Shown here: positions 55,546-64,000 of the stretch, in pieces
Layout of the letters: every line of letters starts with the position of its first letter
Position numbering within the stretch: position 1 is the first letter of the stretch
From: Kondoa malvinella
Lineage: Eukaryota > Basidiomycota > Agaricostilbomycetes > Agaricostilbales > Kondoaceae
Assembly (NCBI GenBank): GCA_039545315.1
Contig: BCIM01000005.1
Coordinates: forward strand, 1,146,210 to 1,210,209
Direction: 5' to 3'
DNA: 64,000 nucleotides
Translations under genes and position numbers: made by a program
Notes under the pieces: generated by a model
Told to the model about the DNA's origin: nothing
Seen by the model: the letters and a program-made list of their open reading frames with translations, nothing else
Databases searched by the model: none

Positions 55546-56265
55546 AGGCGTCGCTGATACAACGACCGCTTGCGCACCGGAGATATCCTGCGATGAAGTT
55601 GTCAGCCAAGGGCAGATAATCAAAACCTGTAAAACATACTAGAAGCTTCAAGAAGACCCAACCGACTTTGCGGATGATCCATTGAATGATGCCGGCATAG
55701 TAGCACATCTCGGCGAAGGCCACGAAGAAGATGATAGCGGGAAGAGTGGTAGCCTACCCAAGTGTTGTATTCAGTCTACAGAAGTAGGCGAGCGACATTG
55801 CGAGACATACAATGAACCAGAATCGGTCAAACACAATCTCATCGTCAAAGAAGAATGCCGCAGCTGGGTAAGCTTGAGACAAAAAGTCGGCGGCCAATGT
55901 AGCAATCCAGTTGAAAAGATCGTAACCGGCGCTGGTCTTCAGCACAAACAGAGCAATGATCTGTTGCAGCCCGAGACCGACAATGATGGTGTGCCATTGA
56001 ATCAGTCTCTTGTTGTTGGAAGACAGGTAAAGCACAGCTTGGAAGACGATGAGACCAAAGACTGATTGTGCTCTGGATCCGTAACTGGATCCTTCTGGCA
56101 GCGGGTTGCCTGGCAGCGGGTTGCCGAAAGCAGAACCGATGACTAAAGCGAGCAAGCAGACGACACCGATAGCAAGCCGAATGGGGCGAGATAGTTTGAA
56201 AAAGGGCTGTCGAGAAATACCATCAGTTCCCATTGTCGGCTACTGGCAAATATCGTCGTACCTGT
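55546..56265 (-). pseudogene. Copied fragment of the CNT transporter gene
   Basis: 720 bp in the same orientation as the source at 44771–45475, with its introns, so it arose at the DNA level and not by retroposition. It contains the exons with [17 protein letters not shown] and [18 protein letters not shown] but has no start, no C-terminal half and no promoter of its own. Compared with the source it has a 15 bp tandem insertion (second copy at 56111–56125) that adds five codons without changing frame. Six substitutions are confined to the first 145 bp. Open frames here are inherited from the source and are not evidence of a gene. Confidence 0.95.
56096..56125 (+). repeat. 15 bp tandem duplication inside the CNT copy
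   Basis: TGGCAGCGGGTTGCC occurs twice in a row here and once in the source gene. Confidence 0.95.
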
Positions 56266-56271
56266 CAGGTC

Positions 56272-56318
56272 TGTGAAGCCGTATCGTTTAGCCAAGTTGT
56301 CTCATTGGACTGAGCTGA
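56272..56318 (+). repeat. Right flanking direct repeat of the CNT fragment
   Basis: Partner of 55407–55453, about 79 percent identical over 47 bp, starting seven bases after the end of the copied segment. Confidence 0.6.
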
Positions 56319-56520
56319 TAGAACTATACATGTTATGCAATCCTCTACTTGAAATGCTGACCAGCAGTCGTATGTTGCCCTGAGCCCATTCAATGACAAG
56401 CCATACCGCGCAGCTCTTCTGGACTAGAATCTGCAGCTGAGGCTTGAAGACTCCGGTGAAAGAGTACATGGCCGATGAAAGCGCCTCTGCACGGATTGTG
56501 AGATGCGCTAAATAAGCACG

Positions 56521-57215
56521 TTAACCAACCCACGCTAGTATTGAGCCGATGAGATAGTAATTGTAAGTCACTGAGAAGAGCTGTCAGGTTTCAGGCGAGC
56601 TTCCGCCGCCGCGATAGCCTACTGATGACCAGCACTGTATAGAGAGTTACTGCTGGCGATACGTGAAAGTGGCTTCCAGACGTACTGATGAAAAAGGACA
56701 CCGCTATCTGAGTCGTGTACCACGCTGACCTCTCCATCTGTTCTGAAAGAGGAACCTCGACCGAACACCCAAATGAATTTAGTTCTATACGAGCTGGCCA
56801 AGCAGAACAATGGCACTTCAGCAAGTTGCCTCGCTCGTTGGTGGAGCACTCGCAAGTAGGTGCAGGTGCAGCGTTATTGGACGGTCGCCTCTTGCCTGAC
56901 CTTGCATCCAAATCGCTGAGATGCTTGTTTCGTAGCTGCATTTCTCGCTGCGCTATGACTTGGCGCATCCGTTCATATGCAACACTGAGTAGAAAGAGCG
57001 TGATCATGGCGAAGAGTAAAGAGGCGAGCCCAGACACTTTGAATGATCTGAAGACGATGCACATCCCAGATGTGTCTGCGTATAACCTTGAGCCTCCGTT
57101 TCGTGTCAATAGATGTTCGGGATGCACCTGCATTCATGAACATAGCCATAGTGCACGCGTTCATGCCCATATCGCTGTCCTGCATTTGACTGTGATCCAT
57201 GCTGCTGTGATCCAT
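56521..57215 (-). CDS. Ctr-family copper transporter
   Basis: A trimeric Cu(I) importer. The N-terminus MDHSSMDHSQMQDSDMGM is the Met/His-rich copper-binding part, followed by CTMAMFMNADTSGMCIVFRS. TM1 is VSGLASLLFAMITLFLLSVA, followed by YERMR. A cytosolic loop contains Cys clusters (CECSTNERGNLLKCHC). After it come TM2 (TTQIAVSFFIMLVI) and MTYNYYLIGSILAWVG. MTYN at the turn before TM3 is the family signature. That last exon is reached only by using the AG at CTTCTCAG. Without it the frame ends early in a false tail. TM3 has GSILA where most members have GxxxG. The stop is at 56521. Confidence 0.88.
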
Positions 57216-57330
57216 TGCACTAGAATTCTGGTGATGGTTGGGATGGATTGAACTTGTAAACAGGTAGATCTCTCGGTGGTTTGTCATCACGCGTCAGATG
57301 CTGCAGGTCCCAGGACCGCCATATGATAAT

Positions 57331-58960
57331 TCAGTCAAGAAGCTGCTTGCCCATGATATCACCCGTTAGCTGGCCACGATCATAGATGACACGTCCTCGT
57401 AGATACGTCTGCTCGACTTGACCATTCAGCGCGAGTCCCTCATACGGCGTCAGCTTGTTCTTGAAGACGAGATGCTCTTTTGCAACCTGCCAATAACCAA
57501 TCAGCATTGTCTGACTTCACTCAGAGGACGCACTGTGAAATCCTTTTGCGGATCAAAGACTACGAAATCCCCTACCGCACCTACTTGAAGGCATCCCTTC
57601 TTCCCTGACAGGCCCAATTGTTTTGCAGGAGCTTCGGCCATCCACTTGACTAATTGACAGATACCAACTTTCCGCCGTTTCCCTTCAGTATGCATGAGCG
57701 ATAATCCGAGACCCAGTCCTGACACGCCGCCCCAAGCGGTTGTGAAGCTGCCTTCTTCTAGTCTTTTCAGCTCCGATGTACACGGCGAATGGTCTGAGAT
57801 GGCCATATCAATGTCTCCTTCTACCAGAGCTTGCCATAAGGCGTCACGATTGGCTTTGTGTCGTATCGGCGGGCAGCACTATGCATTGTCAGCGTCAATA
57901 CAGCATGACAGATCAGCAAAGGAGACCTTGTAATCTGTTCTGCCTTCTTTGATGTCTTCCGCAGCTAGACATAGATAGTGAAATGTGGTCTCAACTGTGA
58001 AAGGTAGACCCTTGGCTCGAACTTTGCGAATGATTGGTAGTGCAGAGGCGGCAGATAGATGGACAATATGCATTGGCACGGTGGGATAGCGTTCTTGTAA
58101 ATCCACTATCAAGGAGATTGCGGCTAGCTCGAGCGCTTCAGGTCGTGAGTCGAGAAAGGTTTTGTAATCACGAGGAGGTAGTGAGGCATCCTTGACTGTG
58201 CTACTTTCCTCCATCTCAGCGTGGTAAAGTACTTGTGATTTTGCATGCTGTTCATCTTAAGGACATGCAGTAATAGATGGTCAAGAAGAGCTCACTTTCA
58301 GCTGTTCCAGACCTGCTGCGATCTCTGCTTCATTTACGCAAGGGAACTCGTCCACTCCGCTCTCAATCATGAAGCATTTGAAGCCTTTGACGCCGTCATT
58401 GACCAGCGGAACAAGATCTTGCTAAAAGTAGCTTCATCAGCCAGCGGTAACAGAGCTGGGGAATAGGACGTACCGAGTTGTTGGGTAGTAGTCCGCCCCA
58501 GAAAGCTACGTCGACCCTGCATTGGCCTTGAGCAGCATCGAGCTTGATCTTGAGGTTCTCGACAGTTGTTGTTGGCGGTATCGCATTCAATGGCATGTCG
58601 CAAACAGTAGTCACTCCTCCCGAAGCAGCTGCGTCTGTCCCAGTCGCAAAACCTTCCCATTCCGTCCTGCCTGCGTAGAGGTAGTCATGTCATGACTTTG
58701 GCTTGTAAGGTTGAATCTGCCGACCGACCAGGTTCGTTCAAATGGACATGGGAGTCCACCAAGCCGGGCAACAGATACTTGTCTTGCAAATCAAGAAAGG
58801 CGTCTTCGCCCAGCGAAGCGTATTGATTGCGAGTCGCGTGGCATAAACGGACAGCGGTGATCAAGCCAGTCGACAAGTCTATCTCGATGGTCGCAGGCTG
58901 CAGTTGATCTGCTCCGGGCAGAACAGCATTCTTACTGGTCACTATGCGCTTCTGCTGCAT
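57331..58960 (-). CDS. Allantoinase
   Basis: A cyclic amidohydrolase that opens allantoin to allantoate in purine degradation. The start is [17 protein letters not shown]. Metal ligands appear as [12 protein letters not shown] (HxH), [12 protein letters not shown] (carbamylated Lys), [12 protein letters not shown] (His), and [18 protein letters not shown] then marks the allantoinase branch, and [10 protein letters not shown] carries the last metal Asp. These fit allantoinase better than dihydroorotase, which lacks CCPPIR and SDHSPC. Exons are joined by short GT–AG introns. The end is [18 protein letters not shown] at 57331. It is divergent from a gene-poor region and lies 115 bp from the Ctr gene start. 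Confidence 0.93.
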
Positions 58961-61900
58961 AGTCGCTGAATGTCAAAGCTCGGCTTGGTTTCAACCAGCG
59001 ATGGTCCTGGTTGGCAAGACCTGGATGAACACGATGGCATTCCGCGCTACCGTATGAGATCGTCAAGCAAACATTCAATGTGCTGTCGAAGATCTGCCGT
59101 GTGAATCAATATCGACACGATCCAATGCAAGTCTCTATCTGATCTGTTGTACATGTTTGCAGCCGCAGCCGACAGCCTGTATCACTCTATCCAATTGGCA
59201 AATGCAGCTGCTATCCGCTGCTTCATTACGCTTTGCCAAACGCGTCTCACCTTCGTCCAGAAGTTGCTGTACTATCCTCCTCGATATAGAGTCAACTGGG
59301 CAGCTGACGGCACTCTCGCAAGCTTTCTTGAATGAGACAACGACCCCTTAACAGCCGCGGCGCCCTCGAATCGCTCTGCACACAGAAACTACTCGCTCTT
59401 TGTCGTCTGATAACGCTGAATCTGCTTCTCTCTTGCTATGTCTGCTTCGTTTTCTGCCTAACTTACGACATTTACGAGGGACCGGTGCTTGCAAACATGT
59501 GTCACCAGTTCTTGTCAGACTTCATCAAGCGCAACGTTAAAGCATTGTCTTAGACAAATCCATGACATACTCGAATGTCCTAGTTGCGCTGCTTAGCCGA
59601 CCCTTGTATGCTTCGAGCTTGGAAACGAAACAGACAGCGTACAACAGGCCAAGCAGAGAGTAATTCGAATGGCCGCCATGACTCTGCAGCCATACTTTTC
59701 AAGCTCACTCGACGTTTTTCGTCTTTGTCACGCTGAACGAACGGTCACATCGATTGATAAGACACGGTCTCGCTGCTCTGCCTACCACGTTGCAATGCTT
59801 GCGCATCCTGTCTGGCGGAAAATACCAGAAAAATTGGATGAATGAAGTGATGTCCAGGGCCTCAGTGTCCGGTCCTTCTAAGGCTCACAAGCTTCATTCT
59901 GAGCGCACATAGTAAGCAAGGACGGGTTCTCGTAAGCGGGCCGTGTTGATGCTATGTTCAGCGACAACCAGCTCTATGACAGGGCCTAGTCTTCAGATCA
60001 TGTCCAGACTTATCATCACTGATACGGAACTGCCTTGCCGCACCTTGTTTCGTTGGATATGAATGGGTTCACCCTCAAGCGACAGTTCCTATACCTTCTG
60101 CGGAAACCACTCGAAACCCTTCTCATTCATCATCCGGCTTTACAAGGCGTCACACCGTAGATCATTACCAGTCTCGTCCAAGCTCGGGCTATCAAACATG
60201 GAACCAACCTACCGTGCTTCAAGTCTTTGGCCTTGAATGCTCAACATGCGCCGATCGAACGCCTAGCCTCGCTTGTTGGTCAAGTCAGGCTGCCTGGATA
60301 TCTCACCGGCGTGATGATCAACGTTGGTTACTCTGGGAATGCCAGGGCGGAAGTGGAAGTATGCGGAATTGAAGATGGTGTCTGATACGAAGACAATCCA
60401 AAGAGCTGATACTCAAGTTGAAGAGCGATGGCATCATGCGATAGGCAACCTCGGCAGGTAAGAGATGGTTGTCAGACAAGCCAATTGTACTGGCATTGGC
60501 GCCGCAATCTGGTTCCGACGGATGCAACAATCGCAATTAGGTGGTAAAGCACATTCTGTGACGGAGTTGGGCTAGGATCTCCTTCTCCTCGCTTTTGTCT
60601 TTTTGTAACGTAGCTGGTCTATTGTACTCTTCGTTCTTTCGTCGTTTTGGTCTATTGTAATAGCTTTAGTACATGTCTTGTCTGGTCTTGTCTTGTAACA
60701 ATCATCTCCTAATTACATTTGCCCTACAGTGTTATTACTCTGCACTGCGGTAGACAACTTTTTCATTGAGCTGCTGAATTCCCTCGTCAACTCCATCGCC
60801 CCCTCACATAACTGCGGTATCTTGACAGTTGGATTCTGCATCCCTATTCTTGATTCCGACTTATTGCTAGCAGACACCAACCAGCAGACTACCGCAGAAA
60901 TAATAGTCTGATCCGTCACAGAACGGCGATGAGGTCGGCAATGGAGGCTAATACAGCCTTGACAAGCATTGCCCATCGGTCTGAAACGACACTGTGCAAT
61001 GGGTCAACAGAGCCGCTCCCGGGATCGCTCGAACCAGACACAGGTGCGATCATTCAGCTGCAGCTCAGTGTATCACAGTTTTCTCATCCAGGTGTCGGCG
61101 GTCGATACTGTCTTTGCCCCATCCTGCACGACCATCTAGAAAACAGACGCTAGCAGCTTTGATAATCAGAGTGCGGCTCTTATGACAGCCGAAACTTCAT
61201 GTCATGCACCAAGAACAAGAGGGCCAAAACTGTATGCTTGAAGATGCCAGAGCATACTGCGTAAAAATTGATTCTAGAGGTGATCAGTGAAAGTGTACAG
61301 GTAGCGAAAATTCAAAGCACCAGCAGATGTAAAGCGTAGCGCTGCGAAGTGAGTCTACAAGACTTGCACCTTCATACCAGTAATAGCCACCCAGCTTGCA
61401 TTTTGCTAGAAGAATGCCATGCTGAGGGAGCGCTTGCCGAGTACTGCGATGTTTGCATCATCTCGAACAAGCACTCGGGAGCAGCCATCATTAGACAGGA
61501 AGAAGCACTCACTGGACACGAAAAAGTAGTCACTCTACTGCCGTCCGAGATGCGAAAATCCACAGTTGAGGCTCGCTGATGATACCAACAGCAAGAAGCG
61601 CATTTCAGTCGATTCGATCTATGCCCCAGGGTTTTTTTAGCTTCAGTAAGATACAGCCTATCCGGAAAAGCTTGTCCGCCGAAAAGAAAAAAAAGGTTGG
61701 CTCGGCGGGTTCGCCGAGGGGACCGCGTGGTCACTCTGTTCTTCTCTGAGCAACCATAAGTTTATAGGAATGGTCTTCCAGCCATCTTCAGTAGATCTGC
61801 AGTCGGCACAGCCCTATCACATGCGCAAAACGTGTCGCCCAAACATACAAGCCTACACGACCAACACACTCTATGTCAAAGATCGATAGACCGCTGAACT

Positions 61901-62936
61901 AGCCTGATGGAGGATACAGGTGACCCGATAGCGGATCCTTCGACGTATCAGCGGCAAGGCCGGAGGCGTAGGCTCAATAATGAGCAATTGGACATGTTGC
62001 GCTTACAAGTTGAAGGCAGCTCTACCGCCCATCTTGATGAAGCGACGGAAGCTGATAGGCTAGTGTCGTCAACCACTGAACAAATTGTGACCCTTTCTTG
62101 ACCGCTAAGCCAAAAAAGAATACAATTCAAACTGATGAAGTTAAATTGTTGACGGAAGATCAAGTGACATTGAATGATAGTTTGACACCAAGGAAATACC
62201 TGAGCAATTTCCTTCTGCTCGGAACTGCTAGACTTCTCAGGCTTGATGTATAGTTAAAATAGCATGGGAATGATTAAAATAGGATGGGAAGACAAGCAGG
62301 AAAAGAGAGAATTACAAGAAGTCACATTGTCCAATCGAATGTCGTTCCTCGGACCACATGACAGACTTACGATTGAATCTTTCATTCGCAGAGATATAGT
62401 CCGTTCACAATCTGGGTGCTTGCTAAGTTTTGATCTTTTGTGAGAACGCTATTATAAATAAAATTCTGATGTAAGAAATACCACTGGACTAAAGTACTTG
62501 GGCATTCTTATTCACAGTAGAATGACGGTGCAAGGCTATTTTCGAAGCGTGTGCACGTCGCTGAGCGATCTTTGCGGCCAGATGCTAGCTCAAGACAGAT
62601 TGACCGAGTAAAATGAAAAGAGAAGCAGGACAGAACTGCATCTCACAGAAAGTCGTATCGTCCCAGGTCGGACAGGTTCCAATTCAGAGAAGCACAATAG
62701 CCTAGTGCAAAAGATAAGCGGCAAGACTGCGGTCTGTACCGAGATCGTTGAATTATGCAGGGTTGTTCAATCGTTGGTCTACCTGGCCACAGCGCCTGTT
62801 GATGAAGAGTTGGGGAGAAGACCGTCACTGTCCAACGTAAATGTGATAGAGTCTACAAACTATCATTCAATGGCACTTGATCTTCCGTCAAGCAGTTTAA
62901 CTTCATCAGTCAAAATTGTATTTCTTTGAGGCTTAG
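58961..62936. other. Gene-poor stretch
   Basis: Nearly 4 kb with only short, scattered frames (longest about 120 codons) and no recognisable protein, tRNA or rRNA. Small repeats occur, for example two near-identical 20 bp units at about 62251–62290 (TTAAAATAG-type). A frame at 61907–62101 (MEDTGDPIADPS) is open but unrecognised. The region may be old, decayed transposon sequence beside the copia element. Confidence 0.5.
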
Positions 62937-63154
62937 TGTTGAAATACGTCATTCTACTGCGATCAAGAGTGCTTAAGTAAAACTACAGCAGTCTCTTGTT
63001 AGATGGTTGTATTGCACTGTGACTAGTGTACAACATACCTACAGCAGTCTCTTGTTAGATGGTTGTGAACAAGAGACTTCTGTAGGGTGATACCAATCCC
63101 GCCACTCTGTCTCTTGACAAGGAGGACGGTGATGATGACTGATACTACTCAACA
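62937..63154 (-). mobile_element. LTR of a Ty1/copia retrotransposon (218 bp)
   Basis: On the element strand it begins TGTTGAGTAG at 63154, directly after a purine-rich tract (GCAGGGGAG), and ends …TTCAACA at 62937. The ends are therefore TGTTGA/TCAACA inverted repeats, as expected for copia LTRs. The RNase H frame terminates within its first bases, so this is the 3' LTR. Confidence 0.8.
62983..63086. repeat. Direct and inverted repeats inside the LTR
   Basis: A 28 bp unit occurs at 62983–63010 and 63039–63066. The second copy is followed by an inverted partner (63068–63086). It pairs with 63038–63056 over 19 bp with one mismatch and an 11 bp loop. Confidence 0.85.
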
Positions 63155-64000
63155 CTCCCCTGCAGTCGAGGAACCGTATCAGACCTAAGACCCAGCAGTC
63201 TGCAGAAATGCCGATGTTTTATGAAGCCGAGAGGCTTCGTGAAGATGTCGGCAATCTGATCTTGCGTAGAGATATATTGAACTGCGATCTTGTTCTGTTG
63301 GATTGCTTCCCTGATCCAGAAGTACCTAAGGTCCATATGCTTTGCCCTTCCGTGATGTTGAGGATCTTTGACCACTTTGATGCACGCTTGGTTGTCTTGC
63401 CAAAGCTTAGACGGGTCTTTCTGCCCGAATCCCAATTCCCACAATACATTCCTGCCGTGCGCCAAAGTTCTCCCTGTCGAATTCGCCGAAACCATTTCAC
63501 TCTCCATTGTACTCTGCGCAACGACCGGCTGCTTCTTCGTTCCCCAATTCACCAATGACCCATTCAAAAACATCGCGAAACCAGATGTTGACTTCCCATC
63601 GTCCTTACAATCACCATAACTCGCATCCGCAAATGCTTGCAATTGAATGTTGAGCGACGAATCTGGATCTAAAGGTGGACCAGCTGGAAGACCTAGGACG
63701 AGCTTGATGTCTCTAGTGCCGTTTGTTGAAAGCAGTACTTGCCACTTGAACTTGTACTTTGGGCGCCTGAGCTCTTCCTTTCTGATCAGTCATGTACTGA
63801 TCTATAAGAGCTCAGGTATGTGTAGAGTAGAGAATATGAGTCATGTACTGATCTATAAGAGCTCAGTCGCTGATACCGTTAAGGTATTTGAGGATGTGCA
63901 GCAGTTGATGGCAATGAGCTGGACCATAGCAGGATGCGTATCTCATTGCGACTGAAACCGGATACGTGATATCTGGTCTTGTTGTGCCAGCAAGCCAATT
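63145..64000 (-). mobile_element. Ty1/copia pol 3' end (RNase H), interrupted
   Basis: The frame below about 63740 encodes the copia RNase H domain: FADASYGDCKDDGKSTSGFA, then WGTKKQPVVAQSTMESEMVS, DNQACIKVV, then HMDLRYFWIREAIQQ and QIADIFTKPL. Upstream, a short piece reading CHQLLHILKYLNG (the end of reverse transcriptase/connection) lies at about 63870–63920 in a position where it should run straight into GTRDIKLVLG. Between them is about 130 bp of repeat sequence with stops. So the pol frame is broken and this copy cannot make a full polyprotein. The 5' part is beyond the right edge. Confidence 0.85.
63788..63866 (+). repeat. 28 bp direct repeat, two copies, interrupting copia pol
   Basis: Identical 28 bp copies at 63788–63815 and 63839–63866, with a period of 51 bp. 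Confidence 0.9.

Noticed and set aside
55460..56233. Two open frames that look like a transporter gene
   Set aside because: They are inherited from the CNT gene copy; there is no start, promoter or C-terminal half.
57331..58960. Dihydroorotase as the identity of the amidohydrolase
   Set aside because: CCPPIR and AISDHSPC, with the overall length, fit allantoinase.
1..64000. tRNA, rRNA and CRISPR signals
   Set aside because: I looked for B-box-like GGTTCGA strings and regular spacer arrays and found only isolated partial matches inside genes; none folds as a tRNA by eye. Covariance-model scanning was not possible.

Overview
The window looks like a compact nuclear chromosome segment of a fungus, most likely a basidiomycete. 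Nearly every gene is cut by 45–60 bp GT–AG introns, often with GTGCGT, GTGAGC or GTAAGC donors and a CTGAY branch site. Gene spacing is tight (88–250 bp between divergent starts, about 10–150 bp between convergent stops). Base composition is close to even. The protein set (GPI-anchored chitin deacetylase, membrane-anchored GH5 exo-glucanase, Sec62, Rtf1, condensin, allantoinase, fungal CNT and Ctr transporters) is fungal. I cannot name the species; Pucciniomycotina or a related yeast-like basidiomycete is a guess.

Layout. 1–16 kb: a KLHDC4-type kelch protein (cut by the left edge), a Rad60/Esc2-type SUMO-like protein, a GT64 exostosin-like glycosyltransferase, a short basic protein, a long disordered protein with a Cys-rich tail, a membrane GH5 exo-beta-1,3-glucanase, an unrecognised helical protein with a C-terminal zinc-ribbon-like tail, a sulfotransferase-fold protein and SDHAF2. 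16–29 kb: an unrecognised single-exon gene, a GNAT acetyltransferase, COQ7, the DNA polymerase alpha catalytic subunit (about 18 introns), a small secreted protein with repeated Lys-Arg sites, and SEC62. 29–43 kb: condensin subunit 1, NAA30, a probably frameshifted GNAT gene, a Kre9/KNH-like GPI protein, RTF1 and chitin deacetylase. 43–59 kb: a CNT nucleoside transporter, protoporphyrinogen oxidase, a p24 cargo receptor, REV7, two unrecognised genes, cAMP phosphodiesterase, a 720 bp copied piece of the CNT gene, a Ctr copper transporter and allantoinase. 59–64 kb: a gene-poor stretch, then a degraded Ty1/copia retrotransposon with an identifiable 218 bp LTR.

How the genes fit together. Most are unlinked housekeeping genes: genome maintenance (Rad60, Pol alpha, condensin, Rev7), mitochondria (SDHAF2, Coq7, protoporphyrinogen oxidase), secretion (Sec62, p24) and cell wall (GH5, chitin deacetylase, Kre9-like). 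There is no biosynthetic cluster. CNT and allantoinase both suggest purine salvage or nitrogen scavenging, but they are not adjacent.

The least ordinary points are the small secreted precursor at 26.9–27.4 kb, built from phase-symmetric exons that each begin with a Lys-Arg unit; the CNT gene fragment at 55.5–56.3 kb, flanked by imperfect direct repeats; and three GC–AG introns, each needed to keep a conserved protein in frame. All gene models are my own splicing by eye. Where exon joints are not given they are approximate.
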